Source: Paenibacillus sp. NAIST15-1 (GTDB lineage: Bacteria; Bacillota; Bacilli; Paenibacillales; Paenibacillaceae). From it: a stretch of 64,000 nucleotides of DNA. Position 1 is the first letter of the stretch. The number at the start of each line of letters is the position of its first letter. Under the pieces are notes generated by a model. That model did not search any database. It had not been told where the DNA came from and saw only the letters and a program-made list of their open reading frames with translations. The stretch lies in assembly GCF_001894745.1 (NCBI RefSeq), contig NZ_BBYF01000003.1, positions 682,001-746,000 of the forward strand. Reading direction: 5' to 3'. A program made the position numbers and the translations under genes. Shown here piece by piece: positions 45,370 through 55,119 of this stretch.

Positions 45370-46386
45370 TTATTTTAAAACAATGTTATTTAAGAGATTT
45401 TCCAAAGCGTATTTCTCCCTACTAACAATTTCATCCATACTCGATACTACTTTATCTAAAAGGGAACTATTTTGAGTCATGTTAAATTTTATTAACCTGA
45501 AAAGATTAGTTTCACATTTATTTTTAACTGCAGAGTAATCGTCATAAATCAAACCAGAATTTTCAAGGAATCCTAACTTCTCCATGAATTGAATACGTTG
45601 CAACATTAACTTTTTATGTTCAAAAAGAGTATGAAATGCTCTTAGATCACATTCTTTATGCACTGCTTTTAGGTAATCTCTCATATAATTATATACATTT
45701 ATTCCAAAAACATAATTTTTACGGTAATGTTCAGGCTCACGTGGTGTAGATTTACCAACAAGATAATCATTGATTGAATCAATAACCAAATCAATGTTGA
45801 ATTCATAAATTACTTTGGGATTTATGTTATATAATCTTACACATCCATTAAAACCTAAATAATCCTCGTCAGCATTTTTTAAAGATGAATACGCTTTCTG
45901 TAATTCGTAAAAGGAACATGTATTATATGCATAAATTCCGTGTTTGAAATTGTCAGCAATATTAAATTTCTTTAACGATTTATTGTATCCGAAAACAAAT
46001 AAATCGTGTGTAAAAGATTGCTTTTTGTATGCCCATGATGCTGATATATAGTACTCATCTACAATTAGATAAATATAGTATCCTAAATTAATACAATCTA
46101 TAATAAATCCAACTATATCGTTGTTCCATTTATTCCTAATGAAGGTTTTATTAATAATTTGTTCTGTTATAAAAGGACATTCATGAGCATAACCAGTGGG
46201 AAAATAAATAGTTGGTTTCTGTGGGTTATTAACTAATTGTATATAATTACTTAATATCCAAGGAGATGCTTCGGGGACATTTGATATTACAGATAATAGG
46301 TTTGAGTATACGGGATATGAGGAGAGAATTGGAGGTGACATAGGTAATATCTTTTCATTTGAAATATTTGACGTGCTACTTGTCAT
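45370..46386 (-). CDS. Unrecognised protein, copy A of a pair (possible BtrH-like fold)
   Basis: About 338 residues, AT-rich and unlike its neighbours in codon use. No signal peptide or membrane segment. It is clearly related to the gene at 55120: both have I-x-DCI near residue 110, VDE(Y/F)YI, then aromatic-rich residues and a conserved His in (F/T)HDLFVFGYN / KHQFMVYGYS, and (F/L)EHKK late in the protein. The layout vaguely recalls BtrH N-terminal (C39-like) proteins of natural-product clusters, but no catalytic Cys is visible at the start. Function is not known. AAGGGGAG eight bases before the ATG at 46386 decides the start over 46416. Confidence 0.75.
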   Translation of the reverse strand: MTSSTSNISNEKILPMSPPILSSYPVYSNLLSVISNVPEASPWILSNYIQLVNNPQKPTIYFPTGYAHECPFITEQIINKTFIRNKWNNDIVGFIIDCINLGYYIYLIVDEYYISASWAYKKQSFTHDLFVFGYNKSLKKFNIADNFKHGIYAYNTCSFYELQKAYSSLKNADEDYLGFNGCVRLYNINPKVIYEFNIDLVIDSINDYLVGKSTPREPEHYRKNYVFGINVYNYMRDYLKAVHKECDLRAFHTLFEHKKLMLQRIQFMEKLGFLENSGLIYDDYSAVKNKCETNLFRLIKFNMTQNSSLLDKVVSSMDEIVSREKYALENLLNNIVLK

Positions 46387-46632
46387 ATTATTTCTCCCCT
46401 TCAATTGTGATAACATTTAATTGTATTGATTCCATGTTTGTGATATATTGGATGGTTAAAAGCACAGGTTTCGATTTAAGTTCAGATTCCTCCTTAATTT
46501 TATTATGAACTAGAATCTAATTCACTTTCAATATGTTTTTCCGATCATCATACAGATGCTCATCTCCCTTGGCTTGCTCATTCATCTCGGACACATCATT
46601 CCCTTACGACCATCAAGACTGATTCAAAAGAA

Positions 46633-46678
46633 AAAGCCACGGATCACAGCGTGGAAATAACACTGCGTCCATGGCTTT
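46633..46678 (-). terminator. Terminator of the DUF4855 gene
   Basis: On the minus strand AAAGCCATGGACGCAGTG pairs with CACGCTGTGATCCGTGGCTTT with small mismatches, followed by TTTTCTTTTG. It lies directly after the 46691 stop. The remaining bases 46417-46632 are an AT-rich upstream region of the unknown gene. Confidence 0.8.
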
Positions 46679-46690
46679 GTTTTCGAAATA

Positions 46691-49600
46691 TCAGTTCTTT
46701 TTGCTATAGTCGAATGTAAACTTCACGGGTGTGGACATTCCCTCTATCCAGAGATAGGCGTCGTTCGTTCCCTTTAGATTCCCGACAAGCTTAATCGAAA
46801 ATTGGAATTTCCCCGTTTCCGAGCTTGTTGTATGGCCTTCGTACCGGACTTTCCCTTTCGAATCGAGCACTTTCAAATTCACTTTGGACTGGCTTCCATT
46901 CATCACCAGACCATCGATCGTTAATTTCCCTGCATCGACATCTATCACAGCTCTTGCGCCCTCAATCGGTGTGACCGTACCGCCTCCAGAAAGATTATAA
47001 ACTCCAAATTCATAGAAGGAATAGCCGTATTCCGTATTTTTTTGAACGCCTTGGAATTTGACGTATCTAGCTGTGGCTGGATCAAAATGAACGGTTTCTT
47101 TTCCAGCATGCGCAGTAATGATTCCGTTATTGTCCTTAATTACACTGATCCAATTCTGATTATCATCGGAGACAAGGAGTTTGTAGGTTTTAGCTCGGGC
47201 ATTCTCCCAGTCGATACTAACCGTATCGAATTCTTTGGATTCGCCAAGATCGACTTGGAACCAAGTGTCATCCACATAGGCGCTCGACCATCTTGTCGAA
47301 GAGAATCCGTCTACAGCATTTTCCGGCGCCAATCTCGCAAGGGAGCCTTCTACGGAAGATGCAGTCGCTGGTTTATTTTCGGCCAGATTACCAACGAGGC
47401 TATAAACCTCTTCTTTCAACGCGGCGTAAGCCGTATCCGAAATGATATGGTCTGCCCATAATTGATCTAGTTTCACATTGAAGCCTTTTAGGTACTTGTC
47501 AACCTGGCCCGCTTCTGTTCCTTCAAAGCGTTTCATCAGTTCCAAATAATTGTTCAGCGAACGAGGGGCTTCGGCCGTCGTAAACTGATTCTGTTCTGCG
47601 AATCGATCCACATGTGCTTTCATCGTATCGGCCGTCGACACCGCTCTGATGATGTAAGTAGTCGTCTTGGATTTCGCAGCGGCTACAGTGACGACCAGTT
47701 GATGTTTATCCGGTTTTCCCGCCAGATCAAATGGTGTTCCCGGGATGTAAGGTTTACCATCCATCAAGACCGTTACCTTCGCCAATCCGCTTCCATCGTC
47801 ATCTTTGATTTTCCACGTAATCTGAAGGGTCTCCGTATCCGGTATGGCCATATCGCCATTTAACTTTTGTCCGTTGATGAATATGTCCGCCTCCGGCGCC
47901 GGGCTATTGTGGACGACGTATGTTCCGTTTAAATATTGATACAGCCAGTCATACATTAAACGCAAACTTGGATCCTTGCTTACTCCTAAGTTGTAAACGG
48001 CATTATTTCCTTGGTAATAAGCTCTAAAGCCATTTTGCATCAATCCCGTTTCAACACCGCTGTTCAAGTATTCGATAAAACGCTCGCGGAGTACGGCGTC
48101 CGTCAGCATCCCGTCATCAAACTCGACTTCATTCCCCATCCTGTACCGCTTTGCATTATTCGCAGCATCCTCCAGACGGTCAACATCCATTCCACCGAAG
48201 AAGTAATTCGGCTGATAAGCAGCAGCATCTATTCCAACGTCTTTCCACATATACATTTTGTATGCCAAAGAGTGAGGAATCCAGAACACCTTCAAATTCA
48301 TGGCATGCACTTTTTCACTCATCATTCGAGCCACGTCTGGTCCCGTTTCACCTATATCGATTTGTTCTGGCAGCCAGTACATACCAACAAGCTCAAGATT
48401 TGAATAGTTCGCAGCATCCCATCTTTGCTGAACCTGATCGAGCCACCACTGTATCGCTTTCCCCCTGTTTTCAAGCGCTTTATCTCTGCCGACAACGGAT
48501 TCGTTAAAATTCAAGGAACCAGTACCGTCAACGTCACCAAAATCGGTTAAAGATCCTCCTGGATCCGGAATCATTAACACAACCTTCTCTTTATAATCAG
48601 GCTGGTTCAGCTTGGCTCCGACTTCCTTGGTAGCCTCATTCAAGTTCTGCATATCCCCCGTGGACGCAAATGTTTTATCCAAATACCATTTCCAGTCTTC
48701 TAAGTTCGTTTGCCCTAGACCGTAATCACGGCCAGCAGGTGAAGCAAGCCCGAGATATAAAACGCCATCAAAAAGCCAATCGGTAGGCTCGCCATCCTTA
48801 TTCACATAACTGATGTTAGGAATAATCCGCTCCTTGCTCCAATCACCCAAACCATTTGCATACTGTCCGTTATACAGTAAATTCAGGTTTCGGATACCAG
48901 CTGTCGCTTCACTCGGCTCTAAAAAATGAGGCTGCTCAGTAGGAACGGTTACTGCCCCGTCTACCTTGCCGTCCGTACCCGTTATTTCAATTTCGTCAAT
49001 GTATTCCCATTGTGAAGGATGCATCGTAAAGATGATTTTCACGTAACGGGCATAAGCCAGCTTGCCATCTGTTTTCCCGCCATTGATTCCGTCTCGGCTT
49101 CCGTCCCATGTAAACGTCTCCTGTCTAGGAGGCCCTGATCCCCAGAGCAGCTGAGTGGCGTTATGAGAGAGCAATCCCCAATTCTCCTTATCGTCGGAAA
49201 CATACATCGATACCTCTAACGGCACGAGGATAGAGTTTGTGGGGAAATCCTGAAAAAAGCGGGCTGATATCTTGCCGATCGACTTTGCCTCGCCCAAATC
49301 GAACACGACTTCACGTGCTTTTCCGCGCACATGTCCTACCCACGCCGGGTCATTCCTATCCAACTTTCCATATTTCCCATCTGTAAGCTTATAGCCGTCG
49401 TCCGGATGCGATGCGTCCGGCTGTTCAGACCATTCATAGGGAAGACCTAACGCAAGATTGCGGAATTTCATCTGATCCTCTGATGATGCTGCTTTTTGAT
49501 ATACGTCCTGTGTTTGATTAGCCTGATCCATAGCTGTCCCTCCGTCATCCGTTGGTTGTTCCGGTAAGGTTTGTGGATTTCCCGCGTCATTCCCTTCTGT

Positions 49601-49729
49601 CTGGATCGCATCTCCCGTCTCTGTGATGGTCACTGTCGGAATAGTTGACTTCGCCTGCACCACAGAAACTGAGGTAATCAGCAATAAAGCTGCAATCAGA
49701 ACCGATCCCCATTTTTTATTCGATTTCAT
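46691..49729 (-). CDS. Secreted DUF4855 protein with discoidin (F5/8 type C) domains
   Basis: 1012 residues: signal peptide (VLIAALLLITSVSVVQA), a low-complexity linker, a discoidin-like domain (about 90-255), a DUF4855 core (about 280-620: RNLNLLYNGQYANGLGDWSK, GVLYLGLASPAGRDYG, VVLMIPDPGGSL, VGMYWLPEQ, FWIPHSLAYKMYMWKDVGID in short), Ig-like segment (about 630-710), a CBM32-type discoidin domain (ENKPATASSVEGS, ENAVDGFSSTRWSS, 790-930) and a C-terminal beta domain. DUF4855 proteins look like glycoside hydrolases of unknown substrate; activity here is inferred. AAAAGGAGC precedes the ATG. Next to a GH27 gene on the same strand with shared leader DNA. Confidence 0.85.
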   Translation of the reverse strand: MKSNKKWGSVLIAALLLITSVSVVQAKSTIPTVTITETGDAIQTEGNDAGNPQTLPEQPTDDGGTAMDQANQTQDVYQKAASSEDQMKFRNLALGLPYEWSEQPDASHPDDGYKLTDGKYGKLDRNDPAWVGHVRGKAREVVFDLGEAKSIGKISARFFQDFPTNSILVPLEVSMYVSDDKENWGLLSHNATQLLWGSGPPRQETFTWDGSRDGINGGKTDGKLAYARYVKIIFTMHPSQWEYIDEIEITGTDGKVDGAVTVPTEQPHFLEPSEATAGIRNLNLLYNGQYANGLGDWSKERIIPNISYVNKDGEPTDWLFDGVLYLGLASPAGRDYGLGQTNLEDWKWYLDKTFASTGDMQNLNEATKEVGAKLNQPDYKEKVVLMIPDPGGSLTDFGDVDGTGSLNFNESVVGRDKALENRGKAIQWWLDQVQQRWDAANYSNLELVGMYWLPEQIDIGETGPDVARMMSEKVHAMNLKVFWIPHSLAYKMYMWKDVGIDAAAYQPNYFFGGMDVDRLEDAANNAKRYRMGNEVEFDDGMLTDAVLRERFIEYLNSGVETGLMQNGFRAYYQGNNAVYNLGVSKDPSLRLMYDWLYQYLNGTYVVHNSPAPEADIFINGQKLNGDMAIPDTETLQITWKIKDDDGSGLAKVTVLMDGKPYIPGTPFDLAGKPDKHQLVVTVAAAKSKTTTYIIRAVSTADTMKAHVDRFAEQNQFTTAEAPRSLNNYLELMKRFEGTEAGQVDKYLKGFNVKLDQLWADHIISDTAYAALKEEVYSLVGNLAENKPATASSVEGSLARLAPENAVDGFSSTRWSSAYVDDTWFQVDLGESKEFDTVSIDWENARAKTYKLLVSDDNQNWISVIKDNNGIITAHAGKETVHFDPATARYVKFQGVQKNTEYGYSFYEFGVYNLSGGGTVTPIEGARAVIDVDAGKLTIDGLVMNGSQSKVNLKVLDSKGKVRYEGHTTSSETGKFQFSIKLVGNLKGTNDAYLWIEGMSTPVKFTFDYSKKN

Positions 49730-49808
49730 TAATTCAGCTCCTTTTCTTATATTATTAAGTACTGAAATTCCAGAAACCTTTCACCACTTCCTTTGTTCTA
49801 GACGAACT

Positions 49809-49861
49809 CTCGATTTTTGATCCCCCCTTTCGCAGCATCCGGCATAAACCATTTAGGGAGC
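49809..49861 (-). repeat. Leader repeat, copy A (upstream of DUF4855 gene)
   Basis: An imperfect copy of the sequence at 53414-53464. Both read CTCGATTTT(T)GATCCCCCCTTT, then CG-rich bases, ATCCG, ATAA, CCA and finish GGAGC or GGAAGC. It lies 80-130 bases before the 49729 ATG. On the minus strand the core is AAAGGGGGGATCAAAA. Confidence 0.7.
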
Positions 49862-49962
49862 ACTTGCAGAAACAGGCACCCAAAACCCGAAAACGAATGA
49901 GTAGAAGCTGAGTAAAAACGTACTGCGTACCAGCCTTCAAACAATAGCTTCAAGACCAATTT

Positions 49963-49976
49963 AGTTAGCGCTTTCA
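49963..49976 (-). promoter_or_regulatory. cre-like site (CcpA) upstream of the DUF4855 gene
   Basis: On the minus strand TGAAAGCGCTAACT matches 13 of 14 positions of TGWAANCGNTNWCA. It lies about 235 bases before the ATG. Suggests carbon catabolite repression, expected for a secreted glycan-active protein. Confidence 0.55.
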
Positions 49977-50181
49977 AAACAGAAAAAAATATTTCGCCTG
50001 TAGATCATTTTGAACGCGATCACGACCCTATACATTGAAATATGACTGTAATTTCTTCCGCATGGGTTCATGATAGAGGGGGACTTGCAGGAGAACAAGC
50101 AACATAATTTGATACACTACGCAATTTTTTTCATACGCCATACGAGAACTACTGTCTGTGAAAATACGTAAACTGACATTT

Positions 50182-50214
50182 AAAAAAAGGCCAAGTCCGA
50201 ACTGGACACGGCCT
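50182..50214 (-). terminator. Terminator of the GH27 gene
   Basis: AGGCCGTGTCC pairs with GGACTTGGCCT on the minus strand, followed by TTTTTTTAAA. It lies about 30 bases after the 50243 stop. The 513 bases between this gene and the next contain this terminator, a cre-like site and leader copy A. Confidence 0.85.
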
Positions 50215-50242
50215 ATAAGAACCTATATCATTCCACGTGAAA

Positions 50243-53200
50243 TCATTGATTTGAATCAGGTATAGTCACTTCAGTTGGAAGATCCTCATCGTTCATCTTT
50301 GTATGGATTTCGGAAGCCGTGTTGCCAGCAATAAATTGGGCGTCCGCCCAATCGGCGTGATCGTTGCCATTTCCATCGCCGGCATCGGTAACGATTAACT
50401 TTAATTGTTTTCTGCCACTAACATCAACATCAACAAACTTGGCCAGAGTGTCTCTTTTCATCGTCCCGCTGTCAAATAATAATTCACCATCGGCCCATAC
50501 TTGAAAAACTATGGATCCGCTATCGTTATTGTGTGATTCGTGATCTAGGCCTACGTAGCTTTGAAAGCGACCATACCCTCTCCCGGCAATGTCGTAAATG
50601 ATTTCTGAAATAGCATGCGTTCCAATTCCTTTATCATAGGTAACAATGCCCGAATCAGTTAACAATTTAATCGGGTTCTCTCCGACACTAGCATCTCGAT
50701 GAATCGTTCCCCAGCCAGTCGTCGCATAAATCCACGGAAGGTCGCTTACATACAATTGTGGAGTGACGTTAAAATGAATCTTATACGTTTTCGTCACTGA
50801 TCCATCTGCCGAGGTGGCGGTAATCACGGTAGTACCCGGAAGTTGTTCAGCCGGTGAAATATCTACCTTAACATCATTATTGGCCGGAATGACTTCCACC
50901 GTAGGTACATCCGATATCGTACCTTCCAAATATGTCATGTAATAATCTGTAGTTACTTGATCAAAACCTGATAAGGATTCCCCGTTGATCTTGATGTCAT
51001 CTACTAACACCTCTTTCAACAGCTTCGCTCCAGCCCAATCAGCATGATCCGCACCATTGCCAACGCCACCGTCCATTACTTCCAACATAAGAACATCGAC
51101 ATTGGAAACATCAACATTGACATGCTGGACATCCGCGTTATCTTTCATTACACCGCTATCATAGAGCTTTTCCCCGTCTCCCCACACTTGAAAGATGACA
51201 GAGCCCCCATGAGTTTCACCGTCTAGTCCAATATCAGAAATAAACCTTGAAAAGTTTTTACCAATATAAAATGAAGCTTTAGAGTATGCATGGACACCCA
51301 ATCCTTTTTCATACCCTTTACCGTTCAGAGTGATCATTTTGCCATCTCCTTGATAGTTCCCACCGACACTTGTATCCCTTTCAATCGGACCCCAGCCGTT
51401 CGAAACGTTGCCAAAAAATTGCATGTCGCTTAGAAATGCATTTTCTGTCGGAGGGGCGGACGGGATTTGTACGGATAATCCTGAGCGTACATGCCCCTGA
51501 TTTCCCCCACCAGAATCGAACATGACATCCGCTGTAAGATGACTCCAGCCAGCCTCAGCGTCTTGAGGCGCCGTCACCTTCCAACTCACCTTAACGGAAT
51601 TGTTTTTGCCTTCCGGTGGCATGGTTTTAAATGTGGTGTCCGAACCGGGGATAACTTTCCATCCTTCCGGTACATTTAGTTTGAGATCCAGGTTATGAAC
51701 AGCGTTTCTACCATAATTGGTCATCGTTGTTATGATCGTTTTGGTTTCACCTGGGGCTATTAAAGAAGGACCGTCAAACGATATACCAACAGCGGCAGGC
51801 ACCTCGTTTGGTGTCCCCGGTGTAACACGGTAGGTAACCGCTGAAAATGGTTCAACATCGGAGAAGATTTTGCTGGCATAACTCAATTTTTGGCCAGTCC
51901 AATAGTCTTCAGCCAAATAAACCGAGGCATGTTTGAAACCTAATTTTTCCGGCTCAGCACTGATTGTTGTCGCGGCAGTAGTCCGGTTGACCAATGTAAT
52001 CATTTTGCTTCCGTCAGATAACGATTTCACCCAAATTTCTTTGCCGTCATTATTGATAACACGCTTAAATCCGTCAGTTGAAACCTCATTTTTCGTTCCC
52101 GGACTGATGCGATACATCATAATTCCGTGAGCCGGAACAGAAGCACTGATTTTGTCTGTGGTCGATACCGTTTCATGTGCCCAGAGATTCCGAACCGTAT
52201 AAGTTTTCTTGTCGACAGAGAATGGTATGCCCAATTGACTAAGACTTATCTCCACATTTAACGCAGCATTGCTTGAGTTGAAGAACACCACGGCTTTGTC
52301 CCCATTGGCCATCGGTTTCAACAATACCATACTACCGTCGTTTTTCTGCTTGATGGGACGTCCCTGTAGCCCGATTGGATCCTGATTCACCGCAATCACT
52401 TCACGATTGGTGTAAATATCCATAATTTCTTTGGAGGCATTCAGTAAATCGGTACCCGCGAGCAATGGCGAAGCCATTATGGACCAAAGACTAAATTCGG
52501 TACGATATTCTTCTAGACTCATGCCCCCGTTACCGATTTCCAACATATCAGCATCATTCCAATAGCCCGGACCGGCGTACGGATACAGTTCAACATTCTT
52601 AAGGAAAACGACTAACATCCTTAGATACGAATCACTAATATCACCGATTGTCCGCCACAGATTGCCCACCTGCTTGCCCCATAACCACGGATCATCGCCT
52701 CCTCCAACGCTCATACTGAAAACAATGTCCCGTCCTGTAGCCGCAAGCGCATCACGCATCTTCTCATAGCGTTCCTGTATCGGTCGACCCTGAGGATCGC
52801 CACAATTATCATACTTTAAATAGTCGATTCCCCACTCGGCAAAACTTTGGGCATCTTTCTCTTCATAATTGAGACTCCCCGGATACCACGCACAAGTCGT
52901 GGTACCTGCGCTTGCGTAGATACCAATTTTCAGACCGAGAGAGTGAACATAATCGGCGACTTCCTTAATCCCGTCTGGAAACTTTGCCGGATCGGGAACC
53001 AAATTGCCGTTTTCATCGCGCTGACTAAGCATCCAACAATCATCGAGGTTAACGTATTGATAGCCCGCTTCTTTCATCCCGGATTCTACCATCTTTTTAG
53101 CCGTTTCCTTCACGAGAACGGCATTCACGTCACAATGAAAGGCGTTCCAACCGTTCCAGCCCATCGGAGGTGTTTCCGCAAGCCCATTGTCAAGCGCAAA

Positions 53201-53305
53201 GGCCTGCGAATAATTGAACCCAAACAAACCAATGCACAGCACAAACAATAACAAGAGCTTTGCCAACGACTTTTGAAACCGGGAGTTGTTCATTATAACT
53301 ATCAT
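50243..53305 (-). CDS. Secreted GH27 alpha-galactosidase with NEW3 and two NPCBM domains
   Basis: 1020 residues counted from 53305: signal peptide (LLLLFVLCIGLFGFNYSQAFA), GH27 barrel (about 40-400: TPPMGWNGWNAFHCDV, YLKYDNCG with the nucleophile Asp near 166, acid/base Asp near 222 in IGDISDS, GYWNDADML), a beta-sandwich, a NEW3-type domain (about 505-600), two NPCBM domains (about 620-750 and 850-990; both with a WGxIxRDxSVG start and a DHADWA end) with a linker between. Releases alpha-galactosyl (or related) ends from polysaccharides outside the cell. The start may be the ATG at 53305 or four codons later. Neighbour to a DUF4855 gene; both are probably repressed by CcpA. Confidence 0.93.
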   Translation of the reverse strand: MIVIMNNSRFQKSLAKLLLLFVLCIGLFGFNYSQAFALDNGLAETPPMGWNGWNAFHCDVNAVLVKETAKKMVESGMKEAGYQYVNLDDCWMLSQRDENGNLVPDPAKFPDGIKEVADYVHSLGLKIGIYASAGTTTCAWYPGSLNYEEKDAQSFAEWGIDYLKYDNCGDPQGRPIQERYEKMRDALAATGRDIVFSMSVGGGDDPWLWGKQVGNLWRTIGDISDSYLRMLVVFLKNVELYPYAGPGYWNDADMLEIGNGGMSLEEYRTEFSLWSIMASPLLAGTDLLNASKEIMDIYTNREVIAVNQDPIGLQGRPIKQKNDGSMVLLKPMANGDKAVVFFNSSNAALNVEISLSQLGIPFSVDKKTYTVRNLWAHETVSTTDKISASVPAHGIMMYRISPGTKNEVSTDGFKRVINNDGKEIWVKSLSDGSKMITLVNRTTAATTISAEPEKLGFKHASVYLAEDYWTGQKLSYASKIFSDVEPFSAVTYRVTPGTPNEVPAAVGISFDGPSLIAPGETKTIITTMTNYGRNAVHNLDLKLNVPEGWKVIPGSDTTFKTMPPEGKNNSVKVSWKVTAPQDAEAGWSHLTADVMFDSGGGNQGHVRSGLSVQIPSAPPTENAFLSDMQFFGNVSNGWGPIERDTSVGGNYQGDGKMITLNGKGYEKGLGVHAYSKASFYIGKNFSRFISDIGLDGETHGGSVIFQVWGDGEKLYDSGVMKDNADVQHVNVDVSNVDVLMLEVMDGGVGNGADHADWAGAKLLKEVLVDDIKINGESLSGFDQVTTDYYMTYLEGTISDVPTVEVIPANNDVKVDISPAEQLPGTTVITATSADGSVTKTYKIHFNVTPQLYVSDLPWIYATTGWGTIHRDASVGENPIKLLTDSGIVTYDKGIGTHAISEIIYDIAGRGYGRFQSYVGLDHESHNNDSGSIVFQVWADGELLFDSGTMKRDTLAKFVDVDVSGRKQLKLIVTDAGDGNGNDHADWADAQFIAGNTASEIHTKMNDEDLPTEVTIPDSNQ

Positions 53306-53413
53306 CCTTTCTTTTATTTTTTCTCGTACGGATTGTCAAATGCAACAGTCAGTATAAGTACAGACCTAGCCTCCTTTCTTCTTAACAACGATTCCCCCTG
53401 TCCCAGGTGAATG

Positions 53414-53464
53414 CTCGATTTTGATCCCCCCTTTGCGAAATCCGATATAATCCAACTTGGAAGC
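53414..53464 (-). repeat. Leader repeat, copy B (upstream of GH27 gene)
   Basis: Counterpart of 49809-49861, 110-160 bases before the 53305 start. Both copies on the minus strand contain CGCAAAGGGGGGATC or TGCGAAAGGGGGGATC and then AAAATCGAG. When translated the two also share an RKGG-x-KIE tract, so either a regulatory leader or the remnant of one duplicated coding end could explain it. Confidence 0.7.
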
Positions 53465-53472
53465 GATTTCAA
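53445..53472 (-). promoter_or_regulatory. Promoter and overlapping cre-like site of the GH27 gene
   Basis: On the minus strand TTGAAA (53472-53467) and TATATC (53449-53444) or TTATAT form a -35/-10 pair at 16-17 bases. TGAAATCGCTTCCA (53471-53458) matches 13 of 14 positions of the CcpA cre consensus and covers the -35, so glucose repression by blocking RNA polymerase is likely. Confidence 0.55.
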
Positions 53473-53748
53473 TATTTTCATAAAGTCGATATCTAGAGCT
53501 CAAGTGAGACAAGTCGGTGCTGCAGACCAGTGGGTTCATATGTAAATGAAATACAAGAAAGAAGAAGCATGGTAGGAGTATTCAGAAACTACACGGGGAG
53601 GAAAGAAACGATGATACAAAATATCGATCATCGGAAGTAGGGCTCTTCGCTGTACAGACGGGTAAAAGCATAGTTGCTAGTTTCATAACCCTTGCGCCGT
53701 CAAGAGAATTTCAGCCATCATCGCATCGCCCACGCTTCAAATAGCAGA

Positions 53749-53821
53749 GTGAAATGTGAGAGCGATCGAACCCATTTCACTGGAAGTTGAGTGAATTTGG
53801 TACATGATTGGCATTTCACTC
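53749..53821. repeat. Cluster of CATTTCACT repeats in a gene-poor kilobase
   Basis: AGTGAAATG at 53749-53757 is the inverse of CATTTCACT at 53774-53782, and CATTTCACT returns at 53813-53821. The stretch 53473-54332 holds no convincing gene on either strand; it has a short frame after GGGGAGGAAAG at about 53611 that stops after nine codons. No known element was recognised. Confidence 0.4.
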
Positions 53822-54332
53822 GTGGTATTCTAGCAGGCATGTCGGTTTTCCAATCCCAAAAATAATTGTTTTATGAGCAGTATCGACAACATTTCAGTTA
53901 AGTGGCGAGGAAGCGATTTTGAGCTTAATATTGCTATATTAAGACTCGATTCTGTGCGAATATCATTTTCGATACTCATTAAAGTCTTGAAGTTCTGAAT
54001 ATATTCTACAGTTGAGCTGACATGAATATAGCTCTCAATCCATATCTACATGAGATACGCACATTTTATAATTATGTAATGCTGTAACTACTGTATATCC
54101 TAACGATTGTATAAATAATAATCTGGTAATATCGTTCGTGTTTTTCAGCTTATTTTCCGTTATTATAGAACCCAATATGCGTCATTATTTTGAAGAGAAT
54201 TAAGTTAAGATGGATGTTGTGTAATGAAATACCCAAATTCTACTTAGTCATTCCGCAGTCAGTGATAACAACATATGAGCAGACATGAGCATACCGTAAG
54301 ATAAGGGAGACAATCTTGGAGGTGTTTTTGCG

Positions 54333-54943
54333 TTGGTAACTAGAATGAGCTACCTGTGGAAGTGAAATTGAAAGCAATTGAAATGAGATCAGCTGGTATT
54401 CCTGTGAAAGAAGTCATGAACGAGCTAAATATTAAAAATGTGACTCAATTAAAAGTCAGGATAAAGTGGTATCGGGAAGATGAACTCCATCGTCTGGAAC
54501 AGCCAGTAGGTAAGCACTATAGCTACGGTAAAGAGCCGGAATACACATCAGAACTTGAAAAAGTGAAAGCAGGGAATCGTTTCCTTAAGCAGCAACTAGA
54601 TGTTCTAAAAAAAGTATAAGGAGTTGGAAAGGAGGTGTCAGCTGAAGTTAGTTAGTCATTGCTTGGGTAGAGTCCATTCGAGGAGAAATAAATAGTATTG
54701 TATTACACAGGCCTGTACATGGTTAGGAATTCCTCGAGCTAATTATTACCGTTGGAAATCGTCTTGCAGAGCTAAGCGTGTAAATTATGTCGTTGAGAAA
54801 ATTCGAGAGCTCTGTACGGAACATAAATTCCGTTATGGGTACCGAAAGATCACGTCACTGCTTCAAACCTGACGGCAATTGTAGAGCAGACCGTTCGAGA
54901 TTACATTACTTACTATAACTCATTCGCATTCAAACGAAACTAA
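54333..54943 (+). pseudogene. Degenerate IS3-family (IS150 group) insertion sequence
   Basis: Remains of OrfA and OrfB. OrfA starts after GGAGG at a TTG (54333) and continues VTRMSY, then a one-base loss near 54350 moves to the frame VEVKLKAIEMRSAGIPVKEV ... YKELERR, with a seven-A run near the frame change. OrfB keeps its N-terminus (ITQACTWLGIPRANYYRW, KFRYGYRKITSLLQ) but then jumps, from about 54868, to its last 23 codons (QTVRDYITYYNSF), so the DDE catalytic core has been deleted. A CCAGTCG/CGACTGG hairpin follows at 54948-54976. Cannot move by itself. Confidence 0.85.
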
Positions 54944-55119
54944 ATAACCAGTCGGCAGTTAATTTCCGACGACTGGCTGCTTAAACTTGTAGATATTTTG
55001 ATCCCTTTCTCACAAACAGGGAGGGGGGTGGTCTCATTGTTATAAGTTCAGCTTTTTAGCAATCTTATCTACAGAACTCTTTAATAGACTTTACTGAATA
55101 AGATACGCCAACCAAAATA

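Noticed and set aside
49755-49940. 61-codon minus-strand frame upstream of the DUF4855 gene
   Set aside because: Covers leader copy A; it has no ribosome site at its first ATG and no conserved product beyond a short tract shared with copy B, so I list the DNA repeat instead.
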